NCBI GenBank assembly: GCA_016703105.1
Contig: JADJCS010000002.1
Span: 186,001-250,000 of the forward strand
Source of the DNA: Flavobacteriales bacterium
GTDB lineage: Bacteria > Bacteroidota > Bacteroidia > Flavobacteriales_F > PHOS-HE28
Length of the DNA stretch: 64,000 nt
Reading direction: 5' to 3'
The first letter of the stretch is position 1. Each line of letters opens with the position of its first letter. A program made the position numbers and the translations under genes. Shown here one piece after another: positions 7,911-17,297 of the stretch. The notes under the pieces are model-generated. The model had not been told where the DNA came from, ran no database searches, and saw only the letters and a list, made by a program, of their open reading frames with translations.

Positions 7911-9287
7911 ATGGCCCAGAAGCCCTCCATCCCCAAAGGCACGCGCGACTTCTCCCCGCAGGAGATGCTGCGCCGCAAGTACATCTTCAGCACCATCGAA
8001 CGGGTCTTTCAGAAGTACGGCTTCCTACCGCTGGAGACCCCCGCCATGGAGAACCTGGAGACGCTTACCGGCAAGTATGGCGAGGAGGGTGATCGCTTGA
8101 TCTTCAAGATCCTGAACAGCGGTGATGCATGGAAAGAAGTAAGCGATGACACGAAAGCGAAGCTGAAGGCAGGGGAGGAGGTACACCCCGGAAAGCTGGC
8201 TGGCGAGTTGGCGGAGAAAGCACTGCGGTACGATCTCACCGTGCCCTTTGCGCGTTACGTGGTTCAGCATCAGAACGAGATCACTTTTCCCTTCAAGCGT
8301 TATCAGATGCAGCCGGTGTGGCGTGCGGATCGCCCGCAGAAGGGGCGGTTCCGCGAGTTCTACCAGTGCGATGCGGATGTGATCGGGAGCACGAGCCTGC
8401 TGAACGAGATCGAACTGGTGCAGCTCGTGGATGATGTCTTCACCGGCCTTGGTCTTCAAGTGGTGGTCAAGATTGACGACCGGAAAGTGCTGAGCGGGTG
8501 CGAGGTGAGCGGCCAACCAGAAAAGGTGGTCGATATCGTGACGGCGATCGACAAGTTGGACAAGATCGGGCGGGAGAAGGTGGAGGAGGAGATGCGTACA
8601 AAAGGTGTTTCCGATGAAGCGATCAAGGGCATCGCGCCGTTGTTCGAGTTGAAAGGAACCTGGCACGAACAACGCCCGATACTCCAGAATTGGTTGACCA
8701 ACTCGACCATCGCACAGCAAGGCTTGAAGGACCTCGCGTTAACGTTCGATGCTGTTGGAGCATTGAAGTCAGCGACGTTGGAGTTCGATCCCACCCTCGC
8801 CCGCGGCCTCGACTACTACACCGGCGCCATCTTCGAAGTGAAATCGCTCGAAGGCACGATGCCCGGCAGCATCTGCGGGGGCGGCCGATACGATGATCTC
8901 ACCGGCGTATTCGGCCTGAAAGGCATGAGCGGTGTGGGCATCAGCTTCGGCGCGGACCGCATCTACGACGTGCTGCTGGAGACGAACAAGTTCCCGGCGG
9001 AACTAGGTGGTAGCACCAAGTTGCTCTTCGCCAACTTCGGCGAGAAGGAAGCGATGCATTGCTTGAAGTTGCTGCGAACGGTGCGCGAGGCGGGCATTGC
9101 TGCAGAGCTGTATCCGGATGCCGTGAAAATGGCCAAGCAGTTCAAGTACGCCGACGACAAGAACATCGCCTTCGTGGCCATCATCGGTGAGAACGAATTG
9201 AAGCAAGGCATCGTGACCATCAAGGACATGAAGACCGGCGAGCAGCGGGCAGTGAAGCAAGAGGAACTGTTGTCGGTTGTTGGTTGA
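7911..9287 (+). CDS. hisS: Histidine--tRNA ligase
   Basis: This cytoplasmic class II aminoacyl-tRNA synthetase charges tRNA-His. The 458-residue protein starts MAQKPSIPKGTRDFSPQE. It has motif 2 (FREFYQCDADVIG), the histidine-binding signature LARGLDYYTG, motif 3 (GVGISFGADRI) and a C-terminal anticodon-binding domain from about residue 365. The frame is open further upstream, but the -7 box at 7895 and family length favour this start. The last six residues (LLSVVG) and the stop are encoded by a heptad repeat element that continues downstream, which suggests the original C-terminus was altered by the element. Confidence 0.96.
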   Translation: MAQKPSIPKGTRDFSPQEMLRRKYIFSTIERVFQKYGFLPLETPAMENLETLTGKYGEEGDRLIFKILNSGDAWKEVSDDTKAKLKAGEEVHPGKLAGELAEKALRYDLTVPFARYVVQHQNEITFPFKRYQMQPVWRADRPQKGRFREFYQCDADVIGSTSLLNEIELVQLVDDVFTGLGLQVVVKIDDRKVLSGCEVSGQPEKVVDIVTAIDKLDKIGREKVEEEMRTKGVSDEAIKGIAPLFELKGTWHEQRPILQNWLTNSTIAQQGLKDLALTFDAVGALKSATLEFDPTLARGLDYYTGAIFEVKSLEGTMPGSICGGGRYDDLTGVFGLKGMSGVGISFGADRIYDVLLETNKFPAELGGSTKLLFANFGEKEAMHCLKLLRTVREAGIAAELYPDAVKMAKQFKYADDKNIAFVAIIGENELKQGIVTIKDMKTGEQRAVKQEELLSVVG

Positions 9288-9382
9288 TGGTTGTCCGTCG
9301 CACCATGCCACCGCAACGTTTCCCCAGCCAGCCTGACAACAGACAACCATCAACAGGCCACTGACAACCGACAACCGACAAC
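9269..9382. repeat. Heptad-phased element overlapping the hisS stop
   Basis: Four perfect-register heptamers of the type GTTGTCG lie at 9269-9296. Seven heptamers with consensus nGACAAC, the opposite-strand polarity, lie at 9334-9382. The arms can pair around a spacer of about 37 bases. The left arm encodes the last residues and stop codon of hisS, and the right arm ends 4 bases before the hutH start. The unit sequence differs from copies A and B but the 7-base phase and two-arm layout are the same. Confidence 0.78.
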
Positions 9383-9386
9383 CGGA

Positions 9387-10868
9387 ATGCGCCCCCATCC
9401 CATCGGCACCCTCGGCCTCACCCTCACGGAACTGGACGCCATCCTCCGCGATCGCCAGCCCATCGCCCTGAGCAAGGAGGCCCAGGCCGCGATCAAGAAG
9501 AGCCACACCTACCTGCGCGATCGCCTGAAGAAGAGCGATGCGCCGATCTACGGCGTGAACACGGGCTTCGGGGCATTGCACAATACCTCCATCGCCAAGG
9601 GCGATCTGGCCCAGCTCCAGAAGAACCTGGTGATGAGCCACGCCTGCGGCAGCGGCGATCCCGTGCCTGCCGAGATCGTGCGCGCCATGCTGGTGCTGAA
9701 AGTGCAGAACATGGCTTTCGGGCACAGTGCTGTGGCGCCGGCCACTGTGCAACGGCTCGTGGACATGTACAATGCCGATGTGCTGCCGGTGGTCTACGAA
9801 CGCGGTTCGCTCGGCGCCAGTGGCGATCTGGCCCCGCTCGCGCACCTCAGTTTGCCTTTGATCGGCCTCGGCGAAGTGGTGCTGAAGGGCAAGCGCATGA
9901 AAGCAGCCGCCGCGTTGAAGCAACTCGGTTGGAAGCCGATCGACCTCGGTCCGAAGGAAGGACTCGCCCTGCTGAACGGCACGCAGTTCATGAACGCCTA
10001 TGCGGCCCTGCTCACCTTGAAGGCGACGCGCCTGGCCCAGCTCGCCGATGAGATCGCCGCGCTTTCGCTGGACGCCTATGATGGGCGCATCGAGCCTTTC
10101 CATCCCTCCGTCCACGCCGTGCGGCCGCATCCCGGCCAGGCTGTGGTCGCGGGGCACATGCGCGAACTCCTGCACGGCAGTGCGTTGATCGCCCGCAAGA
10201 AGGAACACGTGCAGGACCCGTATTCCTTCCGCTGCATCCCGCAAGTGCATGGCGCTTCGCGCGATGCCATCGCCTATGTCGAACGCGTGGTGGAACGCGA
10301 GCTCGAGGCAGTGACGGACAATCCCACCGTCTTCGATGACGAGGACCTGGTGATCAGCGCGGGCAATTTCCATGGACAGCCGCTGGCCCTGGCGCTCGAC
10401 TTTCTGGCGATCGCCGTGGCCGAACTAGGCAGCATCAGCGAGCGGCGTACCTACAAGTTGATCGGCGGCCAACGTGGATTGCCTGCCTTTCTGGTCGCGA
10501 AGCCCGGCCTCAACAGCGGCTTCATGATCCCGCAGTACACCGCTGCCTCGCTCGTAAGTGCGAACAAGCAGCGTTGCATGCCCAACAGCGTGGACACCAT
10601 CGACAGCAGCAACGGCCAGGAGGATCATGTGAGCATGGGCGCTGCCGCAGCGATCAAGACCTGGGCCGTGGTACACGATGTGGAGCGCATCCTCGCCATT
10701 GAGTTGTTCACCGCTGCACAGGCACTGGAGTTCCGCCGCCCGGCGAAAAGCTCCAAGCGCGTCGAGTCGCTCTACACCGACTTCCGGAAGCACGTCCCAT
10801 TTCTCCGTGCCGATGCGGTGATGCACGACCACATGGAGGCGGCGCTGGCGTTCGTGCGAAGTAGGTAA
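9387..10868 (+). CDS. hutH: Histidine ammonia-lyase
   Basis: The enzyme deaminates histidine to urocanate, the first step of histidine use. The 493-residue protein carries the MIO prosthetic-group triad Ala-Ser-Gly in GSLGASGDLAPLAHLS. Substrate-loop residues are Ser-His in NLVMSHACGSG, the pair typical of histidine rather than tyrosine or phenylalanine lyases. FHGQPLALALD and the NSVDTIDSSNGQEDHVSMG region are further family hallmarks. I start at MRPHPIGTLG because the upstream open frame is heptad repeat. No hutU, hutI or hutG is nearby. It could be co-transcribed with hisS. Confidence 0.92.
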   Translation: MRPHPIGTLGLTLTELDAILRDRQPIALSKEAQAAIKKSHTYLRDRLKKSDAPIYGVNTGFGALHNTSIAKGDLAQLQKNLVMSHACGSGDPVPAEIVRAMLVLKVQNMAFGHSAVAPATVQRLVDMYNADVLPVVYERGSLGASGDLAPLAHLSLPLIGLGEVVLKGKRMKAAAALKQLGWKPIDLGPKEGLALLNGTQFMNAYAALLTLKATRLAQLADEIAALSLDAYDGRIEPFHPSVHAVRPHPGQAVVAGHMRELLHGSALIARKKEHVQDPYSFRCIPQVHGASRDAIAYVERVVERELEAVTDNPTVFDDEDLVISAGNFHGQPLALALDFLAIAVAELGSISERRTYKLIGGQRGLPAFLVAKPGLNSGFMIPQYTAASLVSANKQRCMPNSVDTIDSSNGQEDHVSMGAAAAIKTWAVVHDVERILAIELFTAAQALEFRRPAKSSKRVESLYTDFRKHVPFLRADAVMHDHMEAALAFVRSR

Positions 10869-10913
10869 CGGGGCCTGCTGGCTAATTTCCGGTCTCGACC
10901 AGGCGCCGGAGGC

Positions 10914-12810
10914 TACCTTGCGGTCGTGGAACCTTCCTGACGTTGCGTCTCATCGGGGACGTTGTCGGCTGTGCATTGGTCCGCAGGTAGGCCATGGGCA
11001 ATTCGAGACGCGGCATTCCATGAGGAGGACCGCGGGGGGGGGGGGCGGGGGGTCGGGGTGCGGAGGGGCCCCTGGGTCCACGACGTTTACGGCGGACGGG
11101 ACCGACTTGTCTGTTTTTCCGGCTACCAGTTCGGGATTTACTGGTGTAGGAACCTGGGGGGCGGCATGTTCGACACCCTGTACACCTTACCGATACGCTC
11201 GGGGCCGGCCCCGTCCTGGCCGATGATATCGATGGGGACGGTGATAGCGACGTTCTCTGGAGGACCTTTGCCCCATCCAAGGTTCATGGATCGCTCAACA
11301 TCGGGGGCGGCGTTTTCCTTGATCTCGTGATGATGCTGGATCGGGTCGCGGGCCTGACCGGTGCTGTTTGACGGGCCCCCTTTGTTTTGGGCTCCACTCG
11401 AGACGTAAAACCGTGGGCGGCGATGCCAATGCTGACGGTATGAAGGATGTGCTCTTGAGCACTCAGGGACCCTATGTGATCCGGTGGTATCTGAACGATG
11501 GCGCAGGTGATCTGGGGCCTGCGTTCATTGTGGATACGCTGATCACTGCGGTGACTGGTCTCGGATCGGACATGAACGGAACGGGATGTGCTCAGCGGTA
11601 TCAATGGCAGGCCATGGATCGGCGGCACCTGGTCTTGTTTACGAGCGCGCGGATAGGATCGATGACCGGCCAGGGTGCGTCGATGACTTCGAAGTGATGG
11701 ATGTGGATGGCGATGGGTCAGAGGATCTTGTTACGCTGTGTCGGAACGACTTTAGCCTCGCTTGGTACAAAGGCAGTGGGCACGGGTCCTTCCTACACAC
11801 TGGGGTGGGAACGTATGGATCAGGCTGACGTGGACCTTGATGGCACGCTGGATCTGCTCTATTTCAACAAATTTCCTGGGGACGCGGCGGTCATGATCGC
11901 GAAGAACAATGGCATCGGTTCAGGATTTCATGCGGCAGTGCGCAACACTTCCATCCCGGATCCGGTCGTTCATGCGATGTTCGCCAACGTGAACAGCGAT
12001 GGCTATCCAGATATCCTGCTCGTCCTCTACAATTCCAGCTCGCTCTACTGGATGCGGAACAATGGCAGCGGTTCGTTCCTTGCCGCGCTTCCGCTGTACG
12101 CCACACCGTCCAACCTAGGGCGCGTGGTGCCGATGCGACGGCACGGCGATCGATCGGTCTCCCGAACGGGCCGCTCTGGGGGGGGGGCTTCACGGGGTCG
12201 CCGGATCTCGACTCGATTGCAATGCCGATGGCTGGAGGGACATCGCGATCGTCTCCGTTACGGATGGGCACGTTCGTTCCTTTCAGAGCATGGGCTCCGC
12301 AGGGCTCGCGCCTGGCGTTACGGTCGACAATACCCTGAGTTCGCCGGATCGCGTGGTCGCCTTGCATCTCGACGCGAACGCTGACCAGGATCTACTGGCC
12401 TATGCGAGCAATTCGTGGACGATGCGTTACTACCAGAACAGGGCAAGTCCTCGCCTGGTGTCGCGAGCATCTCCACGGATTCGCTGGGTCGGACAACGCG
12501 CTGGGACATTGTGGTTTACGACGCTGCCGAGGGTGAACTCCTTTGGCTCGAGAACCGGATGGACGAAGTAGGAATATCGGATCCTGTGGATGCGGTCGGC
12601 CCCTTCATTTTCCCAACGCCGTTCATTGATCAGCTAGTGGTCTCGTTAGGCCATCAGGGGGCCGTGCGAGCCCGACTCTATTCGATCCTCGGTGTGGAGT
12701 TGGATCAAGCACGCTGCTCCCCATGTGAGAGCGTATCGTTCACAGGCTCACGGCTTGTGCGGGATCGCGAGGGCCTGCCCGTGCGGCAGGTCGTCACCAA
12801 GGTGAATTAG
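10914..12810 (+). pseudogene. Frameshifted FG-GAP/VCBS secreted protein gene
   Basis: Pieces in all three frames together give one protein of FG-GAP/VCBS repeats: LADDIDGDGDSDVLWRTF near 11217, DANADGMKDVLLSTQ near 11420, VDGDGSEDLVTL near 11703, VDLDGTLDLLYF near 11830, NSDGYPDILLVLYN near 11993 and LDANADQDLLAYAS near 12366. A T9SS type A-like tail follows (GPFIFPTPFIDQLVVSLG, ending 12810). At least five frame changes are needed. A -7 box TACCTTGC is at 10914-10921, but no intact start or signal peptide is visible. A run of 12 G (11034-11045) and one of 10 G (12178-12187) occur inside. It is either a true pseudogene or damaged by sequencing error. Confidence 0.75.
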
Positions 12811-12816
12811 TTTCCG

Positions 12817-13371
12817 ATGGACATCTACCTCATCCCAGGCCTCGCCTCGGACCATCGCCTTTTCGAGAGGCTGGAGTTGCCGGGACATACCCTGCATTGC
12901 CTTGAATGGCACCGCATGCCGGAACGTTCCACCATCGAACGCTTCGCCCGGGCGCTCGCAACGAAGGTGGATGTAAGCCGCCCGCACGCATTGGTGGGGG
13001 TGAGCATGGGCGGCATGGTGGCGCAGGAAATGGCCGCGCTCACCAAGCCCAGCAAAGTGGTCATCATCTCCAGTTGGAAGGGCCGGGCGGAGATGCCCTG
13101 GAACATCAGGGCTTCGCAAGAGATCGGCCAGGCCATGCTCAACACCTTCCCCGCCCGCGACCTGCGCGTGATGATCGATGCCATCGTGCATTGGGATGGA
13201 CCACCTGCGCCGATCCCCGGCCTCGTGCATATCCACGGCGATAAGGACCGCTTGATGCCGATCTCCCTGATCCGCGGTGCGCGTGTGATCCACGGGGGCA
13301 CGCACTTCATGGTCTACGCCAAGGGCAAGGAGGTCTCCGCAGCGGTGATGGATGCGCTGCGCGAAGGCTGA
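12817..13371 (+). CDS. Small alpha/beta hydrolase
   Basis: The 184-residue protein has the alpha/beta-hydrolase core: the early LIPGLASDHRLFERL oxyanion strand, nucleophile elbow GVSMGG (serine near residue 63), acid in IHGDKDRLMP and histidine in HGGTHFMVY. It is short and lacks a lid domain, like several uncharacterised cytoplasmic esterases. The substrate is unknown. Its stop codon abuts the stop of the convergent TonB gene with no bases between. Confidence 0.85.
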   Translation: MDIYLIPGLASDHRLFERLELPGHTLHCLEWHRMPERSTIERFARALATKVDVSRPHALVGVSMGGMVAQEMAALTKPSKVVIISSWKGRAEMPWNIRASQEIGQAMLNTFPARDLRVMIDAIVHWDGPPAPIPGLVHIHGDKDRLMPISLIRGARVIHGGTHFMVYAKGKEVSAAVMDALREG

Positions 13372-14232
13372 TCACTGGTTGCTCAAGCGGAAGGAGATCG
13401 GGAGTTGGTAGGAGACGCGCACTGCCTCTCCCCGGTGACGGCCGGGTTTCCAGCGGCCCATCCGCTTCACCACGCGCACAGCTTCCGCATCGAGGGTCCG
13501 GCTCACACCGCTCAGTACGGTGATCTCCGTCACGTTGCCCTCTTCGTCCACCACGAAGCCGAGCACCACGCGACCCTGGCGCCGCGCCTCCCGATCGATC
13601 TCAGGATAACGCACCGTGCGACCGAGATAGGCGTAGAGGGCTTTCAAGCCACCGGGATATTCCGGTGCGAACTCGGCTTCGTTCATACCCATGGTTCCCT
13701 TCGTCTTTACCGGGCTGCTCCCACCACCACCGCCGGGCGGAAGCACGGGTGTCTTGGCCGCATGACCTAACGTGTCGAGGTTCGGCCCGAGGTCCTTGGT
13801 CCGTGCGGTAGTGTCTACGGGGGCAGCCGCACTATCCACGGCGATGGGCGGAAGGTCCGACGGGTTGGGTTTGGCACCGGTGCTAGCTGCCTTGGGCTTG
13901 ACCACAGGCAGGTCCGGCTTCACTGCGGAAGGCACCACGAAGTCCTTCAGTTCAACGATGATCGCGCGGTCCGCAGGCGGGCGGCTGATCTCCTGAGGCC
14001 CATACCACAAGCGCGGCAGGGTGAACACGAGGCTGGCAAGCCCCAAGGCGATCAACGCGGAGAGGCCGAGCACGCGGTGATGTTCCCGCCGTAGCCGGTA
14101 CGCACCATAGGCGCGGTTCCGCTCCGCGAACACCAGATCATTGCGGACCGGGGAGAGCACATCGCTCCAATCGGAGCCCACGAAGGCGAAGCCGATGAGC
14201 AGAGCCAGGGCAACAAGGGCGAGGAGCAGCAT
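13372..14232 (-). CDS. Energy transducer TonB-type protein
   Basis: The 286-residue protein has the Bacteroidota TonB layout. There is an N-terminal membrane segment (MLLLALVALALLIGFAF) and the cytoplasmic motif NRAYGAYRLRREHHRVLG, then a second membrane segment, a Pro-rich periplasmic linker with PPGGGGG, and a C-terminal TonB domain from about 190 (YPEIDREARRQGRVVLGFVVDEEGNV, ending in LPISFRL). TonB carries proton-motive energy from ExbB/ExbD to outer-membrane receptors. No exbBD lies nearby, so this is probably one of several TonB paralogues. Confidence 0.88.
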   Translation of the reverse strand: MLLLALVALALLIGFAFVGSDWSDVLSPVRNDLVFAERNRAYGAYRLRREHHRVLGLSALIALGLASLVFTLPRLWYGPQEISRPPADRAIIVELKDFVVPSAVKPDLPVVKPKAASTGAKPNPSDLPPIAVDSAAAPVDTTARTKDLGPNLDTLGHAAKTPVLPPGGGGGSSPVKTKGTMGMNEAEFAPEYPGGLKALYAYLGRTVRYPEIDREARRQGRVVLGFVVDEEGNVTEITVLSGVSRTLDAEAVRVVKRMGRWKPGRHRGEAVRVSYQLPISFRLSNQ

Positions 14233-14324
14233 GGCGAAGGGATTTGTAGGTGGAACGGAGGGTGATCATCCATCCGTACACGCCAGCCTGCCGATCGGTT
14301 CGATCGATATACCGGTCCGGCCCC

Positions 14325-15134
14325 TCAGTTCTTCAGGAAGCGCACGATCCGCATGCCGTCGCCCGAGCGCAGTAGGAGCATGCACATACCCGGTGCCGCA
14401 CTGTTCAGGTCCACTTCCAATGTACCCGCCGCATGTATGAAGCCGAGCGGGGTGGTCCTGCCGAGCGCATCGATCAGTTCCACGGAGGAAGGGGGTTCGT
14501 GCAGGTCGATCCAGATCCTGTCCTGGACAGGGTTCGGGCGGAAGGCCGGTCGCTCGGTGGGCAGGCCGACCCCGATGGCCGTGCTCAGGGATATGATCTC
14601 GATCGCATCGAAGTTCGCATGCAATGCGCCGCCCGAAGCGGCCCCAGCCGCGATCAGTACGAAAAGACTGTCCGAACTCGGAAAAACACCATCCCAGTAG
14701 AAGGGATCCTCATGATAGGTCCATACCGTGTCGTAGTCCCCTTCGCCCCAGGGGGTGGTGAGGGAAGGGGCGGAGCCCACGGAGTAGTACGCCACTTTCA
14801 CGGTGGCCGGTGGACCGTTGCCACCGTGCCCCTTGGTCCAATAGCTCAGGGTGGAGCTACCCGGTGTCAACCACGGAATGTCTTGCACTAAGTCGTACGT
14901 GACAACGCAGAGGCATTGGTTATCGAATGGATCCTCCGCAGTCACGTCCACGCTCCAAATTCCGGTGCCGCCCGGCACATCCAACGAACTCTGCGGATCA
15001 CTGCACGGGCACACCGGCGTCCAACCGGAGAGATCCGGGTCATTGGCCGCGTTCTCGAAGCTGCCGTTGTATACCTGCGCAGTCCCTAGGAGCCCGATCA
15101 GCACAGCCATCGCCAGCAGGAGTGGTCTCGTCAT
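14325..15134 (-). CDS. Secreted protein with carbohydrate-binding-like domain and T9SS type A sorting domain
   Basis: This 269-residue protein has a signal peptide (MTRPLLLAMAVLIGLLGTAQ). A beta-sandwich-like domain starts VYNGSFENAANDPDLSGW, the usual opening of CBM-like or 'PEP-CTERM/choice-of-anchor' jelly rolls, with four cysteines in the first 75 residues. The T9SS C-terminal domain (about 190-269) includes FRPNPVQDRIWID and ends MRIVRFLKN. It is divergent from the TerC gene, with a 60-base gap that should hold both promoters. Confidence 0.82.
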   Translation of the reverse strand: MTRPLLLAMAVLIGLLGTAQVYNGSFENAANDPDLSGWTPVCPCSDPQSSLDVPGGTGIWSVDVTAEDPFDNQCLCVVTYDLVQDIPWLTPGSSTLSYWTKGHGGNGPPATVKVAYYSVGSAPSLTTPWGEGDYDTVWTYHEDPFYWDGVFPSSDSLFVLIAAGAASGGALHANFDAIEIISLSTAIGVGLPTERPAFRPNPVQDRIWIDLHEPPSSVELIDALGRTTPLGFIHAAGTLEVDLNSAAPGMCMLLLRSGDGMRIVRFLKN

Positions 15135-15194
15135 CGGCCCCAGGTTTCGAGGGTAGACGCGCCCTCACCATCTTCGTTGCCTTGAACAACCTCC

Positions 15195-15932
15195 ATGGAA
15201 GATCTCTTCACGCTCAGTGCGCTCGTCAGTTTGCTCACCCTCACCGTGCTGGAGGTGGTGCTGGGCATCGACAACGTCATCTTCGTCAGCATCATCCTGG
15301 GCCGCATCCCGGAAGGACAACGCCTGCGGGCACGCCGCATCTGGATGGTGGGTGGCATCCTGCTCCGTTCCGGCCTGTTGCTGGGCCTGGGCTGGCTGGT
15401 GAAGAACGGGGAGAACGAACTCTTCCGGATCCTGGACTATCCGTTCAACATCCGCAATTTGATCATGTTCTTCGGAGGGCTCTTCCTGCTCTACAAGGCG
15501 GTGAAGGAGATCCACCACAAGCTGGAAGGCGAGGCGGACCGCACCGGAACGGCCTCGACGCCCAAGGCCTTTTCCGCCATGATCATCCAGATCCTCCTGG
15601 TGGATGCCGTCTTCTCCTTCGATAGCATCGTGACCGCCATTGGGCTGGCGGACCATGTGGAGATCATGATCACCGCCGTGGTGATCGCCATGGTGGTGAT
15701 GTTCTTCTTCGCCAACGCGATCAGCAAGTTCATCGAGAAGCACCCTGCCTTGAAGATGCTCGCCCTTTCGTTCCTCGTCATGGTCGGCTTCATGCTCTTC
15801 TTCGAAGGGCTTGAGCCCATCCACCACAGCGAGATCCCCAAGGGCTATGCCTATGTGGCCATGGCCTTCAGCTTCGGTGTCGAACTGCTGAACATGCGCG
15901 CGCGGAAGCATGTGGTGAAGCTGAACAGGTAA
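15195..15932 (+). CDS. TerC family integral membrane protein
   Basis: The 245-residue protein has about seven membrane segments. It carries the TerC hallmarks LGIDNVIFVSIILGRIP in the first helix pair and LVDAVFSFDSIVTAIGL in the middle; the conserved acidic residues in both lie in the membrane. TerC proteins are linked to tellurite resistance and to export or loading of manganese at the membrane. A near-consensus -7 box CATCTTCG lies at 15169-15176. A long hairpin follows the gene at 15961. Confidence 0.92.
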   Translation: MEDLFTLSALVSLLTLTVLEVVLGIDNVIFVSIILGRIPEGQRLRARRIWMVGGILLRSGLLLGLGWLVKNGENELFRILDYPFNIRNLIMFFGGLFLLYKAVKEIHHKLEGEADRTGTASTPKAFSAMIIQILLVDAVFSFDSIVTAIGLADHVEIMITAVVIAMVVMFFFANAISKFIEKHPALKMLALSFLVMVGFMLFFEGLEPIHHSEIPKGYAYVAMAFSFGVELLNMRARKHVVKLNR

Positions 15933-15960
15933 CGGCGTACGGTCGGGCACGCTACGTCCA

Positions 15961-15989
15961 CGCAGGGTCACCGTTTTCGGGACCCTGCG
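15961..15989 (+). terminator. Strong hairpin after the TerC gene
   Basis: A perfect 9-bp stem CGCAGGGTC/GACCCTGCG (15961-15969 with 15981-15989) is topped by CCG-TTTT-CGG. It lies 28 bases past the TerC stop and lacks a U tract, so it may stabilise the 3' end rather than terminate by itself. Confidence 0.5.
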
Positions 15990-16112
15990 GAAGATCGCCT
16001 AAGATCCGCAACCTTCAATGCATGTGATGGGTGGGGTACACCAGGATGGTCGATCCGATGAGGCACGGGAGGACGCCCTACAACGCGCAGCCTAGCGCGC
16101 GGCTAATTCCCG

Positions 16113-16154
16113 TGTAGGCTTCCCTTGTTTTCGGTCCGATCATAACTGGAGGTT
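16113..16154 (+). repeat. IS left inverted repeat (orfB side)
   Basis: It starts TGTAGGCTTCCCT and ends CTGGAGGTT. Aligned with the reverse complement of the right end, most positions match; differences are a 4-base block after TCCCT, a one-base indel, and A for G before TAACTGG. Confidence 0.85.
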
Positions 16155-16166
16155 CCAAAGGGCTGT

Positions 16167-16938
16167 TCATGGTTGAGTTTGCGCCGGTGATCGGTAGCCG
16201 AGCGCTTTGTGAGGTCTGTGATTGTTGTAATCGTCCATCCATTCTTCGGCCTTCTCCCGTACTTCGTCCAAGGTGCGGAACACATAGGCACTGAGCAGTT
16301 CGCGACGCATGCTGCCGTTGAAGCGTTCCACGTAGGCGTTCTGTGTTGGTTTGCCGGGCTGTATGTAGGCCAGGGTGATACCGTTATCCCTGCACCATTG
16401 ATCGAAGCTTGTGGCTGACGAACTCCGGGCCGTTGTCCACGCGGATCATCTTGGGCAAGGGTCGTACGGACTTGATCCTCTCCAGTACGCGGATCACGCG
16501 CAGGGCCGGCAATGAAGTGTCCACTTCGATGGCCAATACCTCGCGGTTGTAGTCGTCGATCACGTTCAGCAGCCGATAGGTCCTGCCATCCCATAGCGTG
16601 TCGTGCATGAAGTCGATGCTGTAGACTTGGTCGGGTGTTGCGGGCCGGAACAAAGCTTGTTTCACGCGCGCAGGCAAGCGCTTCTTTGCCCGGCGACGGA
16701 TGTTCAAGTGCATGCTGGTGTACACGCGGTAAAGGCGTTTGTGATTGATCAGCACACCCTTCATCCGCAAGCGGTGATGGCATTGCCAGAACCCGATGGC
16801 CGGATGCTTCTGTGTGAGCTCGGTCAGGGCTGCTATCAACATGCTATCATCGGCCGGTCGTTTGGTGTACCTGGCCGTGCTGCGGGGGATCCGCACAATG
16901 TGGCTGGCTTTGCGCTGGCTCATCATCTGCTCGTTCAA
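16167..16938 (-). pseudogene. IS3 transposase orfB, one frameshift
   Basis: The frame from MNEQMMSQRKASHIV carries the HTH_21-like part and the rve integrase core: first Asp in YSIDFMHDTLWDG, second Asp in MIRVDNGPEFVSHKL. A single extra base near 16400 then breaks the frame. In the next frame it continues QWCRDNGITLAYIQPGKP, NAYVERFNGSMRRELLS with the catalytic Glu, and ends in NHRPHKALGYRSPAQTQP. All three DDE residues therefore exist, but not in one frame. Confidence 0.87.
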
Positions 16939-16963
16939 CGCCTGTACGATCTCCCGTTTCTCG

Positions 16964-17237
16964 TCAGGCGCCCCACTTCTTTTGGATCACCGCCTTCATG
17001 GCGTCGTTCTCCATGCTCAACTCGGTGTACATGCGCTTGAGGCGGCTGAGCTCTTCCTCGAGCTCCTTTACCCGTTTGAGCTGGCTAGGTTCCATGCCCC
17101 CCATAACGGGCCTTCCAGTTGTGGAAGGTGGCCGCGCTGATGGTATGCTCCCTACAGATGTCCGCGACCTTCAAGCCGCTCTCGTGTTGCTTCAGTATCG
17201 CAATGATCTGATGCTCTGAAAACTTCGACTTTCTCAT
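16964..17237 (-). pseudogene. IS3 orfA (HTH_Tnp_1), one frameshift
   Basis: It starts MRKSKFSEHQIIAILKQHES with the helix-turn-helix DICREHTISAATFHNWKARYGG, and a leucine-zipper part (QLKRVKELEEELSRLKRMY) follows. One extra G in a run of six (17097-17102 on the plus strand, C run) shifts the frame after KARYGG. The 3' end is close to orfB as expected for programmed frameshifting between orfA and orfB. Confidence 0.85.
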
Positions 17238-17251
17238 GGCTACAGTGAGGT

Positions 17252-17259
17252 TGAAAGTA
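17252..17259 (-). promoter_or_regulatory. -7 box TACTTTCA for the IS transposase
   Basis: TACTTTCA lies 14 bases before the orfA ATG, so the IS promoter uses the host's Bacteroidota-type box. An 8-bp stem (GCTGCGCG/CGCGCAGC, 17274-17296) between this box and the IS end may block read-in. Confidence 0.45.
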
Positions 17260-17297
17260 GCCCCTTGCCGATCGCTGCGCGCAAAAGCCGCGCAGCC

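Noticed and set aside
7139..9400. CRISPR array
   Set aside because: The heptamers have no spacer-repeat alternation of usual size and no cas genes occur in the window.
9003..10373. Long open frame antisense to hutH, and similar long frames antisense to the ABC permeases, SBBP genes, serine hydrolase and dnaE
   Set aside because: High GC codon bias makes the opposite strand open over real genes; none has a signal peptide, known motif or start context.
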